From NCBI GenBank assembly GCA_016713785.1, contig JADJOM010000001.1, forward strand, positions 62,001-126,000: a stretch of DNA of 64,000 nt, written 5' to 3'. Shown here piece after piece: positions 36,767 through 46,289 of this stretch (the first letter of the stretch is position 1; every line of letters begins with the position of its first letter). Below the pieces are notes generated by a model that saw only the letters and a list, made by a program, of their open reading frames with translations, was not told the DNA's origin and made no database searches. This DNA comes from Gemmatimonadota bacterium. GTDB taxonomy: Bacteria; Gemmatimonadota; Gemmatimonadetes; Gemmatimonadales; GWC2-71-9. Both the position numbers and the translations under genes were made by a program.

Positions 36767-38917
36767 ATGACCCAGCCGCGCCTTCGCCTGCCCTATCTGC
36801 CCCCCCGGATCGAGGGGCTGGCCACCCTCGCAACGAATCTGTGGTGGAGCTGGTCCACCGACGCCCGCACGCTCTTCCGCAAGGTGGACGAGCCGCTGTG
36901 GCACATGTCCAAGCACAACCCGCTGGCGCTGCTCAAGCGGGTGGACCCCGCCCGGCTGGCCGCCTGCGCCGCCGACCCCGGCTTCCTGGCCCAGTACGAC
37001 CGGCTCATGGACACCGCGGCCCGGGCGCTGGGGTCGCCGGACACCTGGTTCCACCGGCAGCACCCCGACCTGGCCCGCCCGGTGGCCTATTTCTGCGCCG
37101 AGTTCGGGCTGCACAACTCGGTGCCGATCTACTCCGGCGGCCTCGGCATCCTGGCCGGCGACCACCTGAAGACGGCCTCCGACCTGGGGCTGCCGCTGGT
37201 GGGGGTGGGGCTCTTCTACACCAAGGGCTACTTCGACCAGCAGCTGCGGCTCGACGGCTGGCAGGAGGACAGCGACGTCCGGTTCGACGTCGACACCATC
37301 CCCCTGGAGCGGATGCTCGGCCCGGGGGGCGAGCCCTACCTCACGGTGGTGCGCACCTTCGGGCGGCCGGTGCACCTCGGCGCCTGGCGGATGCAGGTGG
37401 GCCGGGTGCCGGTGTACCTGCTGGACACCAACCTCGAGCTCAACGACCCCGCCGACCGGGAGCTGTCGGCCAAGCTGTACGCCGGCGGCCCCGACATGCG
37501 GCTGCGGCAGGAGTGGCTGCTCGGCGTGGGTGGGGTGCGGGTGCTGCGCGCCGCGGGGGTGGACCCGGCGGCGTGGCACGCCAACGAGGGGCACGCGGCG
37601 TTCATGCTGGTGGAGCGGCTGCGCGAGCTGGTGGCGGCGGGACACTCGTTCGAGGCGGCATGGGCCGAGGTGCGGGCCCGGAGCATCTTCACCACCCACA
37701 CCCCGGTGCCGGCGGGGCATGACCGCTTCGGGGTGGACCAGGTGCTGGCCTGCGCGGCCAACGTGTGGGAGGAGCTCGGCATCAGCCCCGAGCGCTTCGT
37801 GGCCATCGGCAGCCACCCGGAGGACGCCCACCCGCTGTTCCACATGACCGCCACCGCCATCCGGCTCTCGGCCCGGGTGAATGGCGTGGCGCAGAAGCAC
37901 GGCGAGGTGTCGCGCGAGATCTGGAACCCGCTGTGGCCCGCGGCGCGGCCGGAGGAGGTGCCGATCGGCGCGGTGACCAACGGGGTGCACCTCCCCACCT
38001 GGATGTCGGGGCACCTGCGGCAGCTGCTCGACCGGCACCTGGGCGAGGGGTGGCTGGAGCGGCGGGACGAGCCGGGCTTCTGGGAGTCGGTGCTGACCAT
38101 CGACGACCAGGAGCTGTGGAACCTCCACACCGACATGAAGCTCAACCTGTTCACCTTCATCCGGGAGGATGCCCGGCGGCGGTGGACGGAGCGGTGGAAG
38201 GAAGCGGCACACATGGTGGGCGCGGGGACCCTGCTCTCGCCGGGGGCGCTGACCATCGGGTTCGCGCGGCGGTTCGCCACCTACAAGCGGGCGGCGCTGC
38301 TGTTCTCGGACTTCGACCGGCTGCGGGAGCTGCTGGTGAACCCGTGGCGGCCGGTGCAGCTGGTGTTCGCCGGCAAGGCGCACCCCGAGGACCAGCCGGG
38401 CAAGGAGGTGCTGCAGCAGGTGTACGCCTTCACCCGCGACCCCCGGCTCGAGGGGCGGGTGGCGTTCATCGAGGACTACGAGATGCACCTGGCCCACCGG
38501 CTGGTGCAGGGCGTGGACCTGTGGCTCAACCTGCCCCGGGTGCCGCTCGAGGCCTGCGGCACCAGCGGCATGAAGGCGGCGCTCAACGCGGTGCCCCAGC
38601 TCTCCACCCTCGACGGCTGGTGGGCGGAGGGCTTCAACGGGATGAACGGGTGGGCCATCCCCCCGGTGCAGCCGGGGGAGCAGCCCGACGCCACCGACGT
38701 GGAGCACCTCTACGACCTGCTGGAGCAGCAGGTGGTGCCGATCTACTACAAGCGCGACGCCCGCGGCCTCCCGACCGAGTGGCTGCTGCGGATGAAGCAC
38801 GCGCTGCGGCACGCCGGGGAGCACTTCAGCGCCCGGCGCATGGTCCAGGACTACGTCACCCGCTACTACGCCCCGGCGATGCGGGGGGAGATGCCGTCGA
38901 GTGTCCCGCCCATCTGA
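36767..38917 (+). CDS. glgP: Alpha-glucan (glycogen/maltodextrin) phosphorylase
   Basis: A 716-residue GT35 enzyme of the shorter bacterial type. It starts with the LATNLWWSWSTDARTLFR domain typical of this subgroup. VAYFCAEFGLHNSVPIYSGG and ILAGDHLKTASDLG bind substrate, and the PLP site region is EACGTSGMKAALNAVPQLS. It releases glucose-1-phosphate from glucan. The gene overlaps glgA by 17 bp; together with the GH57 branching enzyme it forms a glycogen metabolism operon. Confidence 0.92.
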   Translation: MTQPRLRLPYLPPRIEGLATLATNLWWSWSTDARTLFRKVDEPLWHMSKHNPLALLKRVDPARLAACAADPGFLAQYDRLMDTAARALGSPDTWFHRQHPDLARPVAYFCAEFGLHNSVPIYSGGLGILAGDHLKTASDLGLPLVGVGLFYTKGYFDQQLRLDGWQEDSDVRFDVDTIPLERMLGPGGEPYLTVVRTFGRPVHLGAWRMQVGRVPVYLLDTNLELNDPADRELSAKLYAGGPDMRLRQEWLLGVGGVRVLRAAGVDPAAWHANEGHAAFMLVERLRELVAAGHSFEAAWAEVRARSIFTTHTPVPAGHDRFGVDQVLACAANVWEELGISPERFVAIGSHPEDAHPLFHMTATAIRLSARVNGVAQKHGEVSREIWNPLWPAARPEEVPIGAVTNGVHLPTWMSGHLRQLLDRHLGEGWLERRDEPGFWESVLTIDDQELWNLHTDMKLNLFTFIREDARRRWTERWKEAAHMVGAGTLLSPGALTIGFARRFATYKRAALLFSDFDRLRELLVNPWRPVQLVFAGKAHPEDQPGKEVLQQVYAFTRDPRLEGRVAFIEDYEMHLAHRLVQGVDLWLNLPRVPLEACGTSGMKAALNAVPQLSTLDGWWAEGFNGMNGWAIPPVQPGEQPDATDVEHLYDLLEQQVVPIYYKRDARGLPTEWLLRMKHALRHAGEHFSARRMVQDYVTRYYAPAMRGEMPSSVPPI

Positions 38918-40421
38918 CCACCGGAGCACCGGGGAGCACCGCGCCGCCCCGAGCCCGCTCGGCCTGGTGGACGGGCAGGCGGTGGGCGTGGTGCACCTGG
39001 CCGCGGAGTACGGCTGGCTGGCCCGCACCGGCGGGCTGGCGGAGGCGGTGGCGGGGCTGGCCTCCACCCAGGCCGCGGCCGGCATCCCGGTGGCGGTGAT
39101 CATCCCGCTGCACCGCTCGGTGCGCAGCGGGGCCCCGGGGCTGGAGCGGGTGGCGGGGCCGTTCCACGTGCGGGTGGGCCCGCGGATGGAGGAGGCGCGG
39201 CTGTTCCGCATCCCCACCGAGCCGGGCAAGCCCAAGATCTACTGCATCGAGTCGCACTACTTCGACCGCGCGGGGCTGTACGGCGAGTCGGGGATGGACT
39301 ACGGCGACAACCTGCAGCGCTGGGCGTTCTTCTGCCGCGCGGCGCTGGAGATGCTGCCCCGGGTGGCGCGCAGCCCCTGCGTGCTGCACTGCCACGACTG
39401 GCACACGGCGCTGGCCCCGGTGTACCTGCGGGTGTACCACCACGACCTCCCGTTCGCGCGCGGGATCCGCAGCGTGCTCACGGTGCACAACGCCGGCTTC
39501 CAGGGCCACTACGCCGCCGACGGCGTGCCCGACATCGGGCTGCCGTGGGAGCTGTACACCTGGCAGCACCTCGAGTGGCACGACAAGCTCAACCTGCTCA
39601 AGGGCGGGCTCAAGTTCGCCGACGCGGTGACCACGGTGAGCCCCACCCACGCGCACGAGCTGCGCACCCCGGTGGGCGGCTTCGGGCTGCATGACGTCTT
39701 CCTGGCGCTGGGCGACCGGTTCACCGGCATCGTCAACGGCATCGACATGACCGAGTGGGACCCGGCCCACGACCCGCACATCACCGCCACCTACGCGGTG
39801 GAGGACCTGGCCGGGAAGGCGCGCTGCAAGGCGGCGCTGCAGCGGAGCTTCGGGCTGCCGCAGCGGCGGCGGATCCCGCTGTTCGCCATGACCGCGCGGA
39901 TGACGCACCAGAAGGGGCTCGAGCTGATCACCGGCGAGTACTCGCTGTTCATGCTCGAGGCCCAGTTCATCTTCCTCGGCACCGGCGAGTCCAAGTACGA
40001 GGCGCTGCTCAAGATGTACGAGTCGCGCTGGCCCGACCGGATCAGCGTGCACCTGGGCTTCTCCGAGCGGCTGGAACACCGGCTGATGGCGGGGGCGGAC
40101 ATCTACCTGATGCCCTCGCTGTACGAGCCGTGCGGGCTGGCCCAGCTGCGGGCGGAGCGCTACGGCGCGGTGCCGCTGGCGCGGCGGGTGGGCGGCCTGG
40201 CCGACACCATCGAGGACGGACAGACCGGCTTCCTGTTCGACGAATACAGCTCCGAGGACCTGCTCCGGGTGGCGCGCCACGTGATGGACCGCTACCACGA
40301 GCCGCCGGCGTGGGAGCTGATGATGCGGAACGCCATGCAGAAGGACTTCTCGTGGAACCGGTCCGGCGAGAAGTACCTGGCCGTGTACCGCCGCATCCTC
40401 GACCACCCGCCGGTCGCGTAG
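38901..40421 (+). CDS. glgA: Glycogen synthase (GT5)
   Basis: A 506-residue glycosyltransferase. Its nucleotide-sugar loop reads RTGGLAEAVAG, in place of the usual KTGGL. HCHDWHTALAPVYL and TVHNAGFQGHY are GT5 motifs, and YEPCGLAQLRAERYGAVPLA is the C-terminal donor site. It elongates alpha-1,4-glucan from ADP-glucose or UDP-glucose. The N-terminal 30 residues are variable, so the ATG at 38901 is not certain. It lies between the phosphorylase and the branching enzyme. Confidence 0.9.
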   Translation: MSRPSDHRSTGEHRAAPSPLGLVDGQAVGVVHLAAEYGWLARTGGLAEAVAGLASTQAAAGIPVAVIIPLHRSVRSGAPGLERVAGPFHVRVGPRMEEARLFRIPTEPGKPKIYCIESHYFDRAGLYGESGMDYGDNLQRWAFFCRAALEMLPRVARSPCVLHCHDWHTALAPVYLRVYHHDLPFARGIRSVLTVHNAGFQGHYAADGVPDIGLPWELYTWQHLEWHDKLNLLKGGLKFADAVTTVSPTHAHELRTPVGGFGLHDVFLALGDRFTGIVNGIDMTEWDPAHDPHITATYAVEDLAGKARCKAALQRSFGLPQRRRIPLFAMTARMTHQKGLELITGEYSLFMLEAQFIFLGTGESKYEALLKMYESRWPDRISVHLGFSERLEHRLMAGADIYLMPSLYEPCGLAQLRAERYGAVPLARRVGGLADTIEDGQTGFLFDEYSSEDLLRVARHVMDRYHEPPAWELMMRNAMQKDFSWNRSGEKYLAVYRRILDHPPVA

Positions 40422-40429
40422 GAGCCGCC

Positions 40430-42151
40430 ATGGACTTCGTCCTCGCGCTGCACAGCCACCTGCCCTACGTGCTCAACCACGGGCGGTGGCCCCACGGCAG
40501 CGACTGGATCTGCGAGGCGGCGATCGACACCTACCTGCCGCTGCTTTCGGTGCTCGACCGGCTGGCCGCGGAGGAGGTGCCCGCCCCGCTCACCATCGGC
40601 ATCACCCCGATCCTGGCCAACCAGCTGGAGAGCCCCGACTTCGCGGCGGAGCTCGAGGCGTACTTCACCCAGCGGCTCACGGCCTGCGAGGAGGCGGCAG
40701 CCTCGCTCACCGAGACCGGCGACGCCCACCTGATCCCGCTGGCCGACTTCTGGCGCGCCCACCTGCTCGGCCTCCGGCAGCTGTTCCGGGCCGAGGACCG
40801 CAACCTGGCCCGCGCCTTCCGGCGCCACGCGGAGGCGGGCCGGGTGGAGCTCATCTCGTGCGGCGCCACCCACGGCTTCCTGCCGCTGCTGGCCACCGAC
40901 GAGAGCATCCGGCTGCAGCTGCTGCTGGGCCGCGCCGAGCACCGCCGCATCTTCGGCATGGAGCCGGCGGGGCTGTGGCTCCCCGAGTGCGCCTACCGGC
41001 CGCGGGGGCACTGGCAGCCGCTCCCCGAGGCGCCCCACCCCGGCGTGCGCGAGGGGATCGAGGCGCACGTGGCGGAGGCGGGCTTCCGCTACTTCTTCGT
41101 GGACAGCCACCTCGCCGCCGCCGGCCAGGCGTTCCGGTTCTATGGCGCGGACTGGGGCGAGTGGCGGGTGGAAGTGGAGGGCAAGCTGGCGGAGGGCGCC
41201 GCCCGGCGACTCGTCGACCCGGGCGACGAGCCGGAGGCCCCGAACACCCCGTACGAGGCGTACCGCGTGGCCGGCGCCGACGGGCCGAGCCCGGTCAACG
41301 CCTTTGTCCGCGACCCGGTGGCCTCCCGGCAGGTGTGGAGCCGGCAGGAGGGGTACCCCGGCGACGAGTGGTACCTCGAGTTCCACAAGATCCGGTGGCC
41401 CGGCGGGCTCCGCTACTGGCGGGTGAGCGCCCCCGGCTCCGAGCTCGGCGCCAAGGCGCCGTACCACCCCGACCGCGCCATCGAGCGCGCCGGGGCGCAC
41501 GGCCGGCACTTCGCCTCGCTGCTCGGCACGCTGGCCGACTCGCCGATGCGCCGGGCGGCCGGCAACCTGGTGGCGGTGCCGTTCGACACCGAGCTGTTCG
41601 GGCACTGGTGGTTCGAGGGGGTGGAGTTCCTGTCGCAGGTGTACCGCGCGGTGCGGGGCTACCCGGGGGTGCGGCCGGTGACCGCGAGCCGCCACCTGGC
41701 CGGCGCCACCGGGGAGCGGGCCATCCACCTGACCACCGGCTCGTGGGGCGCCAACGGCAACTTCAGCATGTGGCTCAACGACGAGACCGCGTGGACCTGG
41801 CCCCGGCTGTGGGCCATCGAGGCGCGGTTCTGGGCCGCCGCCCCCGCCGCGCTCGGCGACGACGCGGCGCGGCCGGTGCTGGCGCAGGCGGCGCGCGCCA
41901 TGCTGCTCGCGATGAGCTCCGACTGGCAGTTCATCATCTCCACCGGCGCGGTGACCGACTACGCCATCAAGCGGTTCACCGAGCACTGCGCCGACGCGGA
42001 GCTGTTCCTCACGGCGCTGGAGGGCGGTCCCGCGGCCGTCGCCGGCGCCCAGGCCGAGGCCGCCACCCAGTGGCGCCGCGACCACGTCTTTCCCGACGTG
42101 CTGGACACCGTGGCCCAGGTGCTGGCAAAGCGACCGGCCCCCGCGGCGTGA
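40430..42151 (+). CDS. GH57 1,4-alpha-glucan branching enzyme
   Basis: A 573-residue GH57 protein. It opens MDFVLALHSHLPYVLNHGRW, carries the nucleophile Glu in AGLWLPECAYRP and the acid Asp in AVPFDTELFGHWWFEG, and has a C-terminal DUF1957 helical domain (RAMLLAMSSDWQFIISTG). This combination is diagnostic for GH57 branching enzymes, which introduce alpha-1,6 links into glycogen. ATG 40430 follows GGAG and lies 8 bp after glgA. The stop overlaps the next start as GTGA. Confidence 0.88.
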   Translation: MDFVLALHSHLPYVLNHGRWPHGSDWICEAAIDTYLPLLSVLDRLAAEEVPAPLTIGITPILANQLESPDFAAELEAYFTQRLTACEEAAASLTETGDAHLIPLADFWRAHLLGLRQLFRAEDRNLARAFRRHAEAGRVELISCGATHGFLPLLATDESIRLQLLLGRAEHRRIFGMEPAGLWLPECAYRPRGHWQPLPEAPHPGVREGIEAHVAEAGFRYFFVDSHLAAAGQAFRFYGADWGEWRVEVEGKLAEGAARRLVDPGDEPEAPNTPYEAYRVAGADGPSPVNAFVRDPVASRQVWSRQEGYPGDEWYLEFHKIRWPGGLRYWRVSAPGSELGAKAPYHPDRAIERAGAHGRHFASLLGTLADSPMRRAAGNLVAVPFDTELFGHWWFEGVEFLSQVYRAVRGYPGVRPVTASRHLAGATGERAIHLTTGSWGANGNFSMWLNDETAWTWPRLWAIEARFWAAAPAALGDDAARPVLAQAARAMLLAMSSDWQFIISTGAVTDYAIKRFTEHCADAELFLTALEGGPAAVAGAQAEAATQWRRDHVFPDVLDTVAQVLAKRPAPAA

Positions 42152-44157
42152 CCGTCCCGCGTTCGATCGTCGTCCACGGCCACTTCTACCAGCCGCCGCG
42201 GGAAGATCCCTGGCTGGACGAGGTGGAGGCCGATCCCTCCGCCGCCCCCGCGCACGACTGGAACGCGCGCATCGAGCAGGAGTGCTACCGGGCGGTGGGC
42301 GCGGCCCGGCTCCCCGGCGCCGGCGGCCGCATCGCGCGGATCGTCAACCTGTACGAGTGGATGAGTTTCAACGTCGGGCCCACGCTGCTCGAGTGGCTGG
42401 AGCACGCCGCGCCCGACACCTACCGGCTCTTCCTCCAGGCCGACCGCGCCAGCGCCGCGCGCCTGGGCCACGGCAACGCCGTGGCGATGCCCTACCACCA
42501 CGCCATCCTGCCGCTCTCCACCCGGCGCGAGAAGGTCACCGAGGTCCGCTGGGGCATCGCGGACTTCCGGCGGCGCTTTAGCCGCGACCCCGAGGGGATG
42601 TGGCTGCCGGAGACGGCGGTGGACGAGGAGACCCTCGACGTGCTGGCGCAGGAGGGGATCCGCTTCACCATCCTGGCCCCCACGCAGGTGGACCCGGTGC
42701 CCCCCGCGGGCCTCCCCGCCCTGGTGCGCACCCTGGGCGGCCGCAGCATCGGGGTGTTCGTCTACGACGGCCCCATCTCCCACGACGTGGCCTTCGGCCC
42801 GCTGGTGCGCGACGGGCTGGCCTGGGGCGCCCGGATGCTGGAGCGCCACGCCGACGCCGCCGGCCCGGTGCTGGTCTCGGCGGCCACCGACGGCGAGACC
42901 TTCGGCCACCACCACGCCTTCGGCGAGATGGCGCTGGCCATGATGCTGGAGCGGCTGCGGGAGTTCCCCGGGGTGCGGGTGGAGAACTACGCCAGCTTCC
43001 TGGCCCGCCACGGGGTGACGCACGAGGCCCGGCTGGTGGCGCCGAGCGCCTGGAGCTGCAGCCATGGGGTGGAGCGGTGGCGCAGCGACTGCGGCTGCAA
43101 GATGGCGCACGACCCGCCGACCCAGCAGCGCTGGCGGGGGCCGCTGCGCGAGGCGATGGGCTGGCTCACCGAGGCGGCGCACCGGATCTACGATCACGAG
43201 GCCCCGACGCTGTTCACCGACCCCGCCGCCGCGCTGGCGGGCTATGGCGAGGTGATGGGCCAGGGGCCGGCGGCGGTGCACGCCTACGCCCTCGCGGCGG
43301 CCCGCCCGGGGCTGGCCCCGGAGCAGCTCTGCCGGGCGGCGGAGCTGCTGGAACTGGAGCGGGGCGCGCTGCGCAGCCTGACCTCGTGCGCCTGGTTCTT
43401 CGACGACATCGGGGGGATCGAGGCGCTGCAGGTGCTGCGCTACGCCGCGCGGGTGGTGGGGCTGGCGGGGCCGGAGGCGGCCGCGCTGGAGGATGGCCTT
43501 ACCACCCGGCTGGCCGCCGCCGAGAGCAACGCCCGGACCCTGGGCAGCGGGCGGGAGATCTACTTCCAGCGGGCCCGGCCGCACCTCGACCCGCCGCTCC
43601 GGATCGCGGCGGGGCTGGCCGCCGCGCGGGCGCTGGCGCCGGCCGCGGCGGCGAGCCCCGCCTGGGAGCTGAGCGGCCCGGACGGCGACCTGACGCTGAC
43701 CGACCGGCGCACCGGCCGGGGCATCCGCCTGGCGGTGGCGCTGGAGCGGGAGGGGCTCGAGCTGCGGGCCACGGTGCGAGCCCTCCCCGACGGGGCCGGG
43801 ATCGTGCTGGCGCTGACGGATCTCCCGGAGCGGCAGCGCAGCGCCATCGCGGGGGCGATCCGGGGGGGCGAGCTGCGCCGGCTGCTGACGGTGGAGGAGC
43901 ACGCCCGGTTGGAACAGGGGGAGGAGCTGCGGCCGCTGGTGCGGCAGGCGCTCACCCGGCGGGTGCAGGGGCTGGCGGAGGACCGGAGCCCCGCGGCCCT
44001 GGCGGCGGTGACGGAGCTGCTGGTGCTGCTGGACCAGCTGGGACAGGCGGTGCCGTTCGACGCGCAGACCGCGTTCTACCGGGTCTGGCAGGCCCATGGG
44101 GCGGACGAGGGCGCCATGGCGCGCCTGGCCCACCGCATGGGGTTCGTGGCGGGCTAG
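42148..44157 (+). CDS. GH57-like protein with DUF3536 domain
   Basis: A 669-residue protein starting at GTG 42148 (4 bp overlap with the branching enzyme). The N-terminus IVVHGHFYQPPREDPWL and the motifs GMWLPETAVDEETL and SAATDGETFGHHHAFGEM match the catalytic core of the GH57/DUF3536 group, with candidate Glu and Asp. SCSHGVERWRSDCGCK is characteristic. The C-terminal third is helical. The substrate is unknown; the operon points to alpha-glucan. It might be a second debranching or transferase activity. Confidence 0.8.
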   Translation: MTVPRSIVVHGHFYQPPREDPWLDEVEADPSAAPAHDWNARIEQECYRAVGAARLPGAGGRIARIVNLYEWMSFNVGPTLLEWLEHAAPDTYRLFLQADRASAARLGHGNAVAMPYHHAILPLSTRREKVTEVRWGIADFRRRFSRDPEGMWLPETAVDEETLDVLAQEGIRFTILAPTQVDPVPPAGLPALVRTLGGRSIGVFVYDGPISHDVAFGPLVRDGLAWGARMLERHADAAGPVLVSAATDGETFGHHHAFGEMALAMMLERLREFPGVRVENYASFLARHGVTHEARLVAPSAWSCSHGVERWRSDCGCKMAHDPPTQQRWRGPLREAMGWLTEAAHRIYDHEAPTLFTDPAAALAGYGEVMGQGPAAVHAYALAAARPGLAPEQLCRAAELLELERGALRSLTSCAWFFDDIGGIEALQVLRYAARVVGLAGPEAAALEDGLTTRLAAAESNARTLGSGREIYFQRARPHLDPPLRIAAGLAAARALAPAAAASPAWELSGPDGDLTLTDRRTGRGIRLAVALEREGLELRATVRALPDGAGIVLALTDLPERQRSAIAGAIRGGELRRLLTVEEHARLEQGEELRPLVRQALTRRVQGLAEDRSPAALAAVTELLVLLDQLGQAVPFDAQTAFYRVWQAHGADEGAMARLAHRMGFVAG

Positions 44158-44161
44158 CGGG

Positions 44162-44941
44162 TCAGCCGACCCACTGGCGCCGCCACTGCTTGGCGGCGCT
44201 GATGAACTCGTGGAACAGGTGGCGGGTGTGCGGGTCGGTCAGCTCGAACACCTCCGGATGCCACTGCACCCCCACCAGGAAGTGGTCCGAGGGCGACTCC
44301 ACCGCCTCGATCACCCCGTCGGGCGAGGTGGCGGAGGGCACCAGGTCGGGCGCCAGGGCCTTGATGGCCTGGTGGTGCATGCTGTTCACCTTGAAGGTCT
44401 GCCGTTCCATCACCCCATGCAGCCGGCTCCCCGGGGCCACCGTGACCTCGTGCGCCAGGTGATCGCGCTCGAAGCCCGCGGTGGGGAAGTAGTCGTGCTT
44501 GATGGCCTGGGGGATCTGGTCGGCGATGTCCTGGTACAGCGTGCCGCCGAGGGCCACGTTGATGACCTGGATGCCGCGGCAGAGGCCGAGGACCGGCTTG
44601 CGGTCCTCGATGGCCCACTTGGTGAGCTGCAGCTCCACCCGGTCGCGGGCGGGGTCCACGGCGCCGAGCTTGGGGTGGCGGTCCTCGCCGAAGGTGGCGG
44701 GGTCCATGTCCACGCCGCCCGGGATCAGGATGCCGTCGAGGTGGCGGTAGATCTCGTAGAGGGTGTCCTCGTCGTCGTCGAGGAGCGGCACCATCCACGG
44801 CACCCCGCCCACGATGGTCGTGGCCAGGAAGTACCGCTGGTTCATCACCCAGGACTCCGGCAGCCCGGCGGGGATGCCGTCGATGGAGTGCAGCGTCTGG
44901 GTGGTCAGCCCGATGACCGGGCGGTTCTGGCGCTGTGGCAT
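44162..44941 (-). CDS. Class I glutamine amidotransferase-like gamma-glutamyl hydrolase (peptidase C26)
   Basis: A 259-residue protein. The nucleophile elbow is VLGLCRGIQVINVALGG, and the His-Glu pair is in LVGVQWHPEVFEL. GILIPGGVDMDPATFG is typical of the PuuD-like gamma-glutamyl-GABA hydrolase group. It cleaves gamma-glutamyl amides. I chose ATG 44941 because homology begins at RPVIGLTTQ shortly after it. It lies on the same strand as, and 105 bp downstream of, the carboxylate-amine ligase gene, so it might trim the ligase product or a protecting glutamyl group. Confidence 0.87.
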   Translation of the reverse strand: MPQRQNRPVIGLTTQTLHSIDGIPAGLPESWVMNQRYFLATTIVGGVPWMVPLLDDDEDTLYEIYRHLDGILIPGGVDMDPATFGEDRHPKLGAVDPARDRVELQLTKWAIEDRKPVLGLCRGIQVINVALGGTLYQDIADQIPQAIKHDYFPTAGFERDHLAHEVTVAPGSRLHGVMERQTFKVNSMHHQAIKALAPDLVPSATSPDGVIEAVESPSDHFLVGVQWHPEVFELTDPHTRHLFHEFISAAKQWRRQWVG

Positions 44942-45046
44942 ATGGGGAATACTATCGTCCCGGGTCCGCGAGTACACGATGAAGTCGGGTCGTGAAATCC
45001 TTCATATTCCGCTGGCAACATCCGCGCCACGGGGCCCGTCCCCCCC

Positions 45047-46153
45047 TCAGACGACCCCCTCGGCGGTCTCCCGGACCAGGTGGTCCACCACCGACTTCAT
45101 GTCCCCGGTCTGCTTGAAGGCCGCGATCTGGCGGTCGGCGCTGGTGCCCCCGTCGAGGATCTTGAAGGCGTACTCGACCTCCTTGCGGGTGCCGAGCTCG
45201 TCGATCACGTCGTCGAGGAACCACTCGATCATCTCCCGGATCAGGGCGCGGGCCGGCAGCTCCTGGCTCTTGCCGAAGTCGATCAGCTTGCCGTCCAGCC
45301 CGTAGCGCACCGCCCGCCACTTGTTCTCGTCGATCAGCGCCGAGGGGTAGACCCGGAACGTCAGGTTGTCGCGGCGCAGCTTCCACAGCTTGGCGATGAT
45401 GGCCTGGAAGATGGCGGCGATGCAGACCGCCTCGTCCACCCGGGTGCAGACGTCGCACACCCGGAACTCGAGGGTGGGGTAGCTCCAGCTGGGCCGCACG
45501 TCCCACCAGATCTTGGACGCATTGGGGATGCAGTTGGTTCCCACCATGGTGTTCACCAGCCCCTCGAACTCCGACCAGCTGTGCAGCGACCGGGGGATGC
45601 CGGTCCGGGGGAAGTCCCGGAAGACGATGCTGCGGTAGCTCTTGAGCCCGGTCTGGCGGCCCATCCAGAAGGGGGAGCTGGTGGAGAGGCAGAGCACGTG
45701 GGGGAGCAGGTAGCGGGAGACGTTCATCGCGTCGATGAGGAACTCCCGGTCCTCGATGCCGATGTGCACGTGGGTGCCGAAGATCAGCAGGCGCTGGGCC
45801 AGCTCCTGCAGGTCCTCCTTGACCCCGATGTAGCGGTCGAGCGGCGTGATCTGCTGCTCCAGCCACGAGGAGAAGGGGTGGCTCCCGGCGGCGATGACCT
45901 GCAGCCCCTGCTTGGCGGCGAGGTCCATGACCAGCCGGCGCAGCCGGACCAGCTCGGCGCGCACCTCGGCGGGGTGGTGGCAGACCTTGGTGCCCACCTC
46001 GACCATGGACTGGTGCAGCTCGGGCTTCACCTCGCCCAGGACCACGGAATCCTCCTTGAGGATCTCCGTGATGTAGGAGCGGAGCTCGCGGGTCACCGGG
46101 TCGATGATCTGGTATTCCTCTTCGACGCCGAGGGTGAGGCTGGGGGCTTTCAT
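45047..46153 (-). CDS. Carboxylate-amine ligase (YbdK / glutamate-cysteine ligase 2 family)
   Basis: A 368-residue protein. LTLGVEEEYQIIDPVTREL is the N-terminal Mg-ATP motif of the GCS2/COG2170 family; AAGSHPFSSWL and FGTHVHIGIEDREFLIDAMN complete the active site. These enzymes join glutamate or another amino acid to an amine with ATP. True glutathione synthesis is not implied, because no gshB-like gene is next to it. The start is ATG 46153. It sits in a cluster with three ATP-grasp genes. Confidence 0.88.
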   Translation of the reverse strand: MKAPSLTLGVEEEYQIIDPVTRELRSYITEILKEDSVVLGEVKPELHQSMVEVGTKVCHHPAEVRAELVRLRRLVMDLAAKQGLQVIAAGSHPFSSWLEQQITPLDRYIGVKEDLQELAQRLLIFGTHVHIGIEDREFLIDAMNVSRYLLPHVLCLSTSSPFWMGRQTGLKSYRSIVFRDFPRTGIPRSLHSWSEFEGLVNTMVGTNCIPNASKIWWDVRPSWSYPTLEFRVCDVCTRVDEAVCIAAIFQAIIAKLWKLRRDNLTFRVYPSALIDENKWRAVRYGLDGKLIDFGKSQELPARALIREMIEWFLDDVIDELGTRKEVEYAFKILDGGTSADRQIAAFKQTGDMKSVVDHLVRETAEGVV

Positions 46154-46186
46154 TGCAGTCCCTGGGGTGGAGATGGTCGAGCAATC

Positions 46187-46288
46187 AGGGGAAGCGGGAA
46201 GCGGGAAGCGGCCGGCCCATCCGCAGGCGCGCGTCCGCGTTCCGTTCCCCGTTTCCCGCTTCCCGTTTTCCGCTTCCCGTTTCCCGCC
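46187..46288. repeat. Inverted pair of GGGAAGC arrays
   Basis: Direct units at 46187-46211 (GGGGAAGCGGGAAGCGGG) and inverse units at 46244-46288 (TTCCCCGTTTCCCGCTTCCC and onward). They fill the gap between two minus-strand genes and start at the stop of the upstream one. Confidence 0.8.
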
Positions 46289-46289
46289 G

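Noticed and set aside
36206..39235. A 1009-residue open frame opposite glgP and glgA, and similar long frames at 41959-44133, 49634-52099 and 56171-58192
   Set aside because: All lie opposite well-supported genes, show no motifs and have the His/Arg/Gly composition of antisense frames in GC-rich DNA. For 49634-52099 only the end (49634-50296) is kept.
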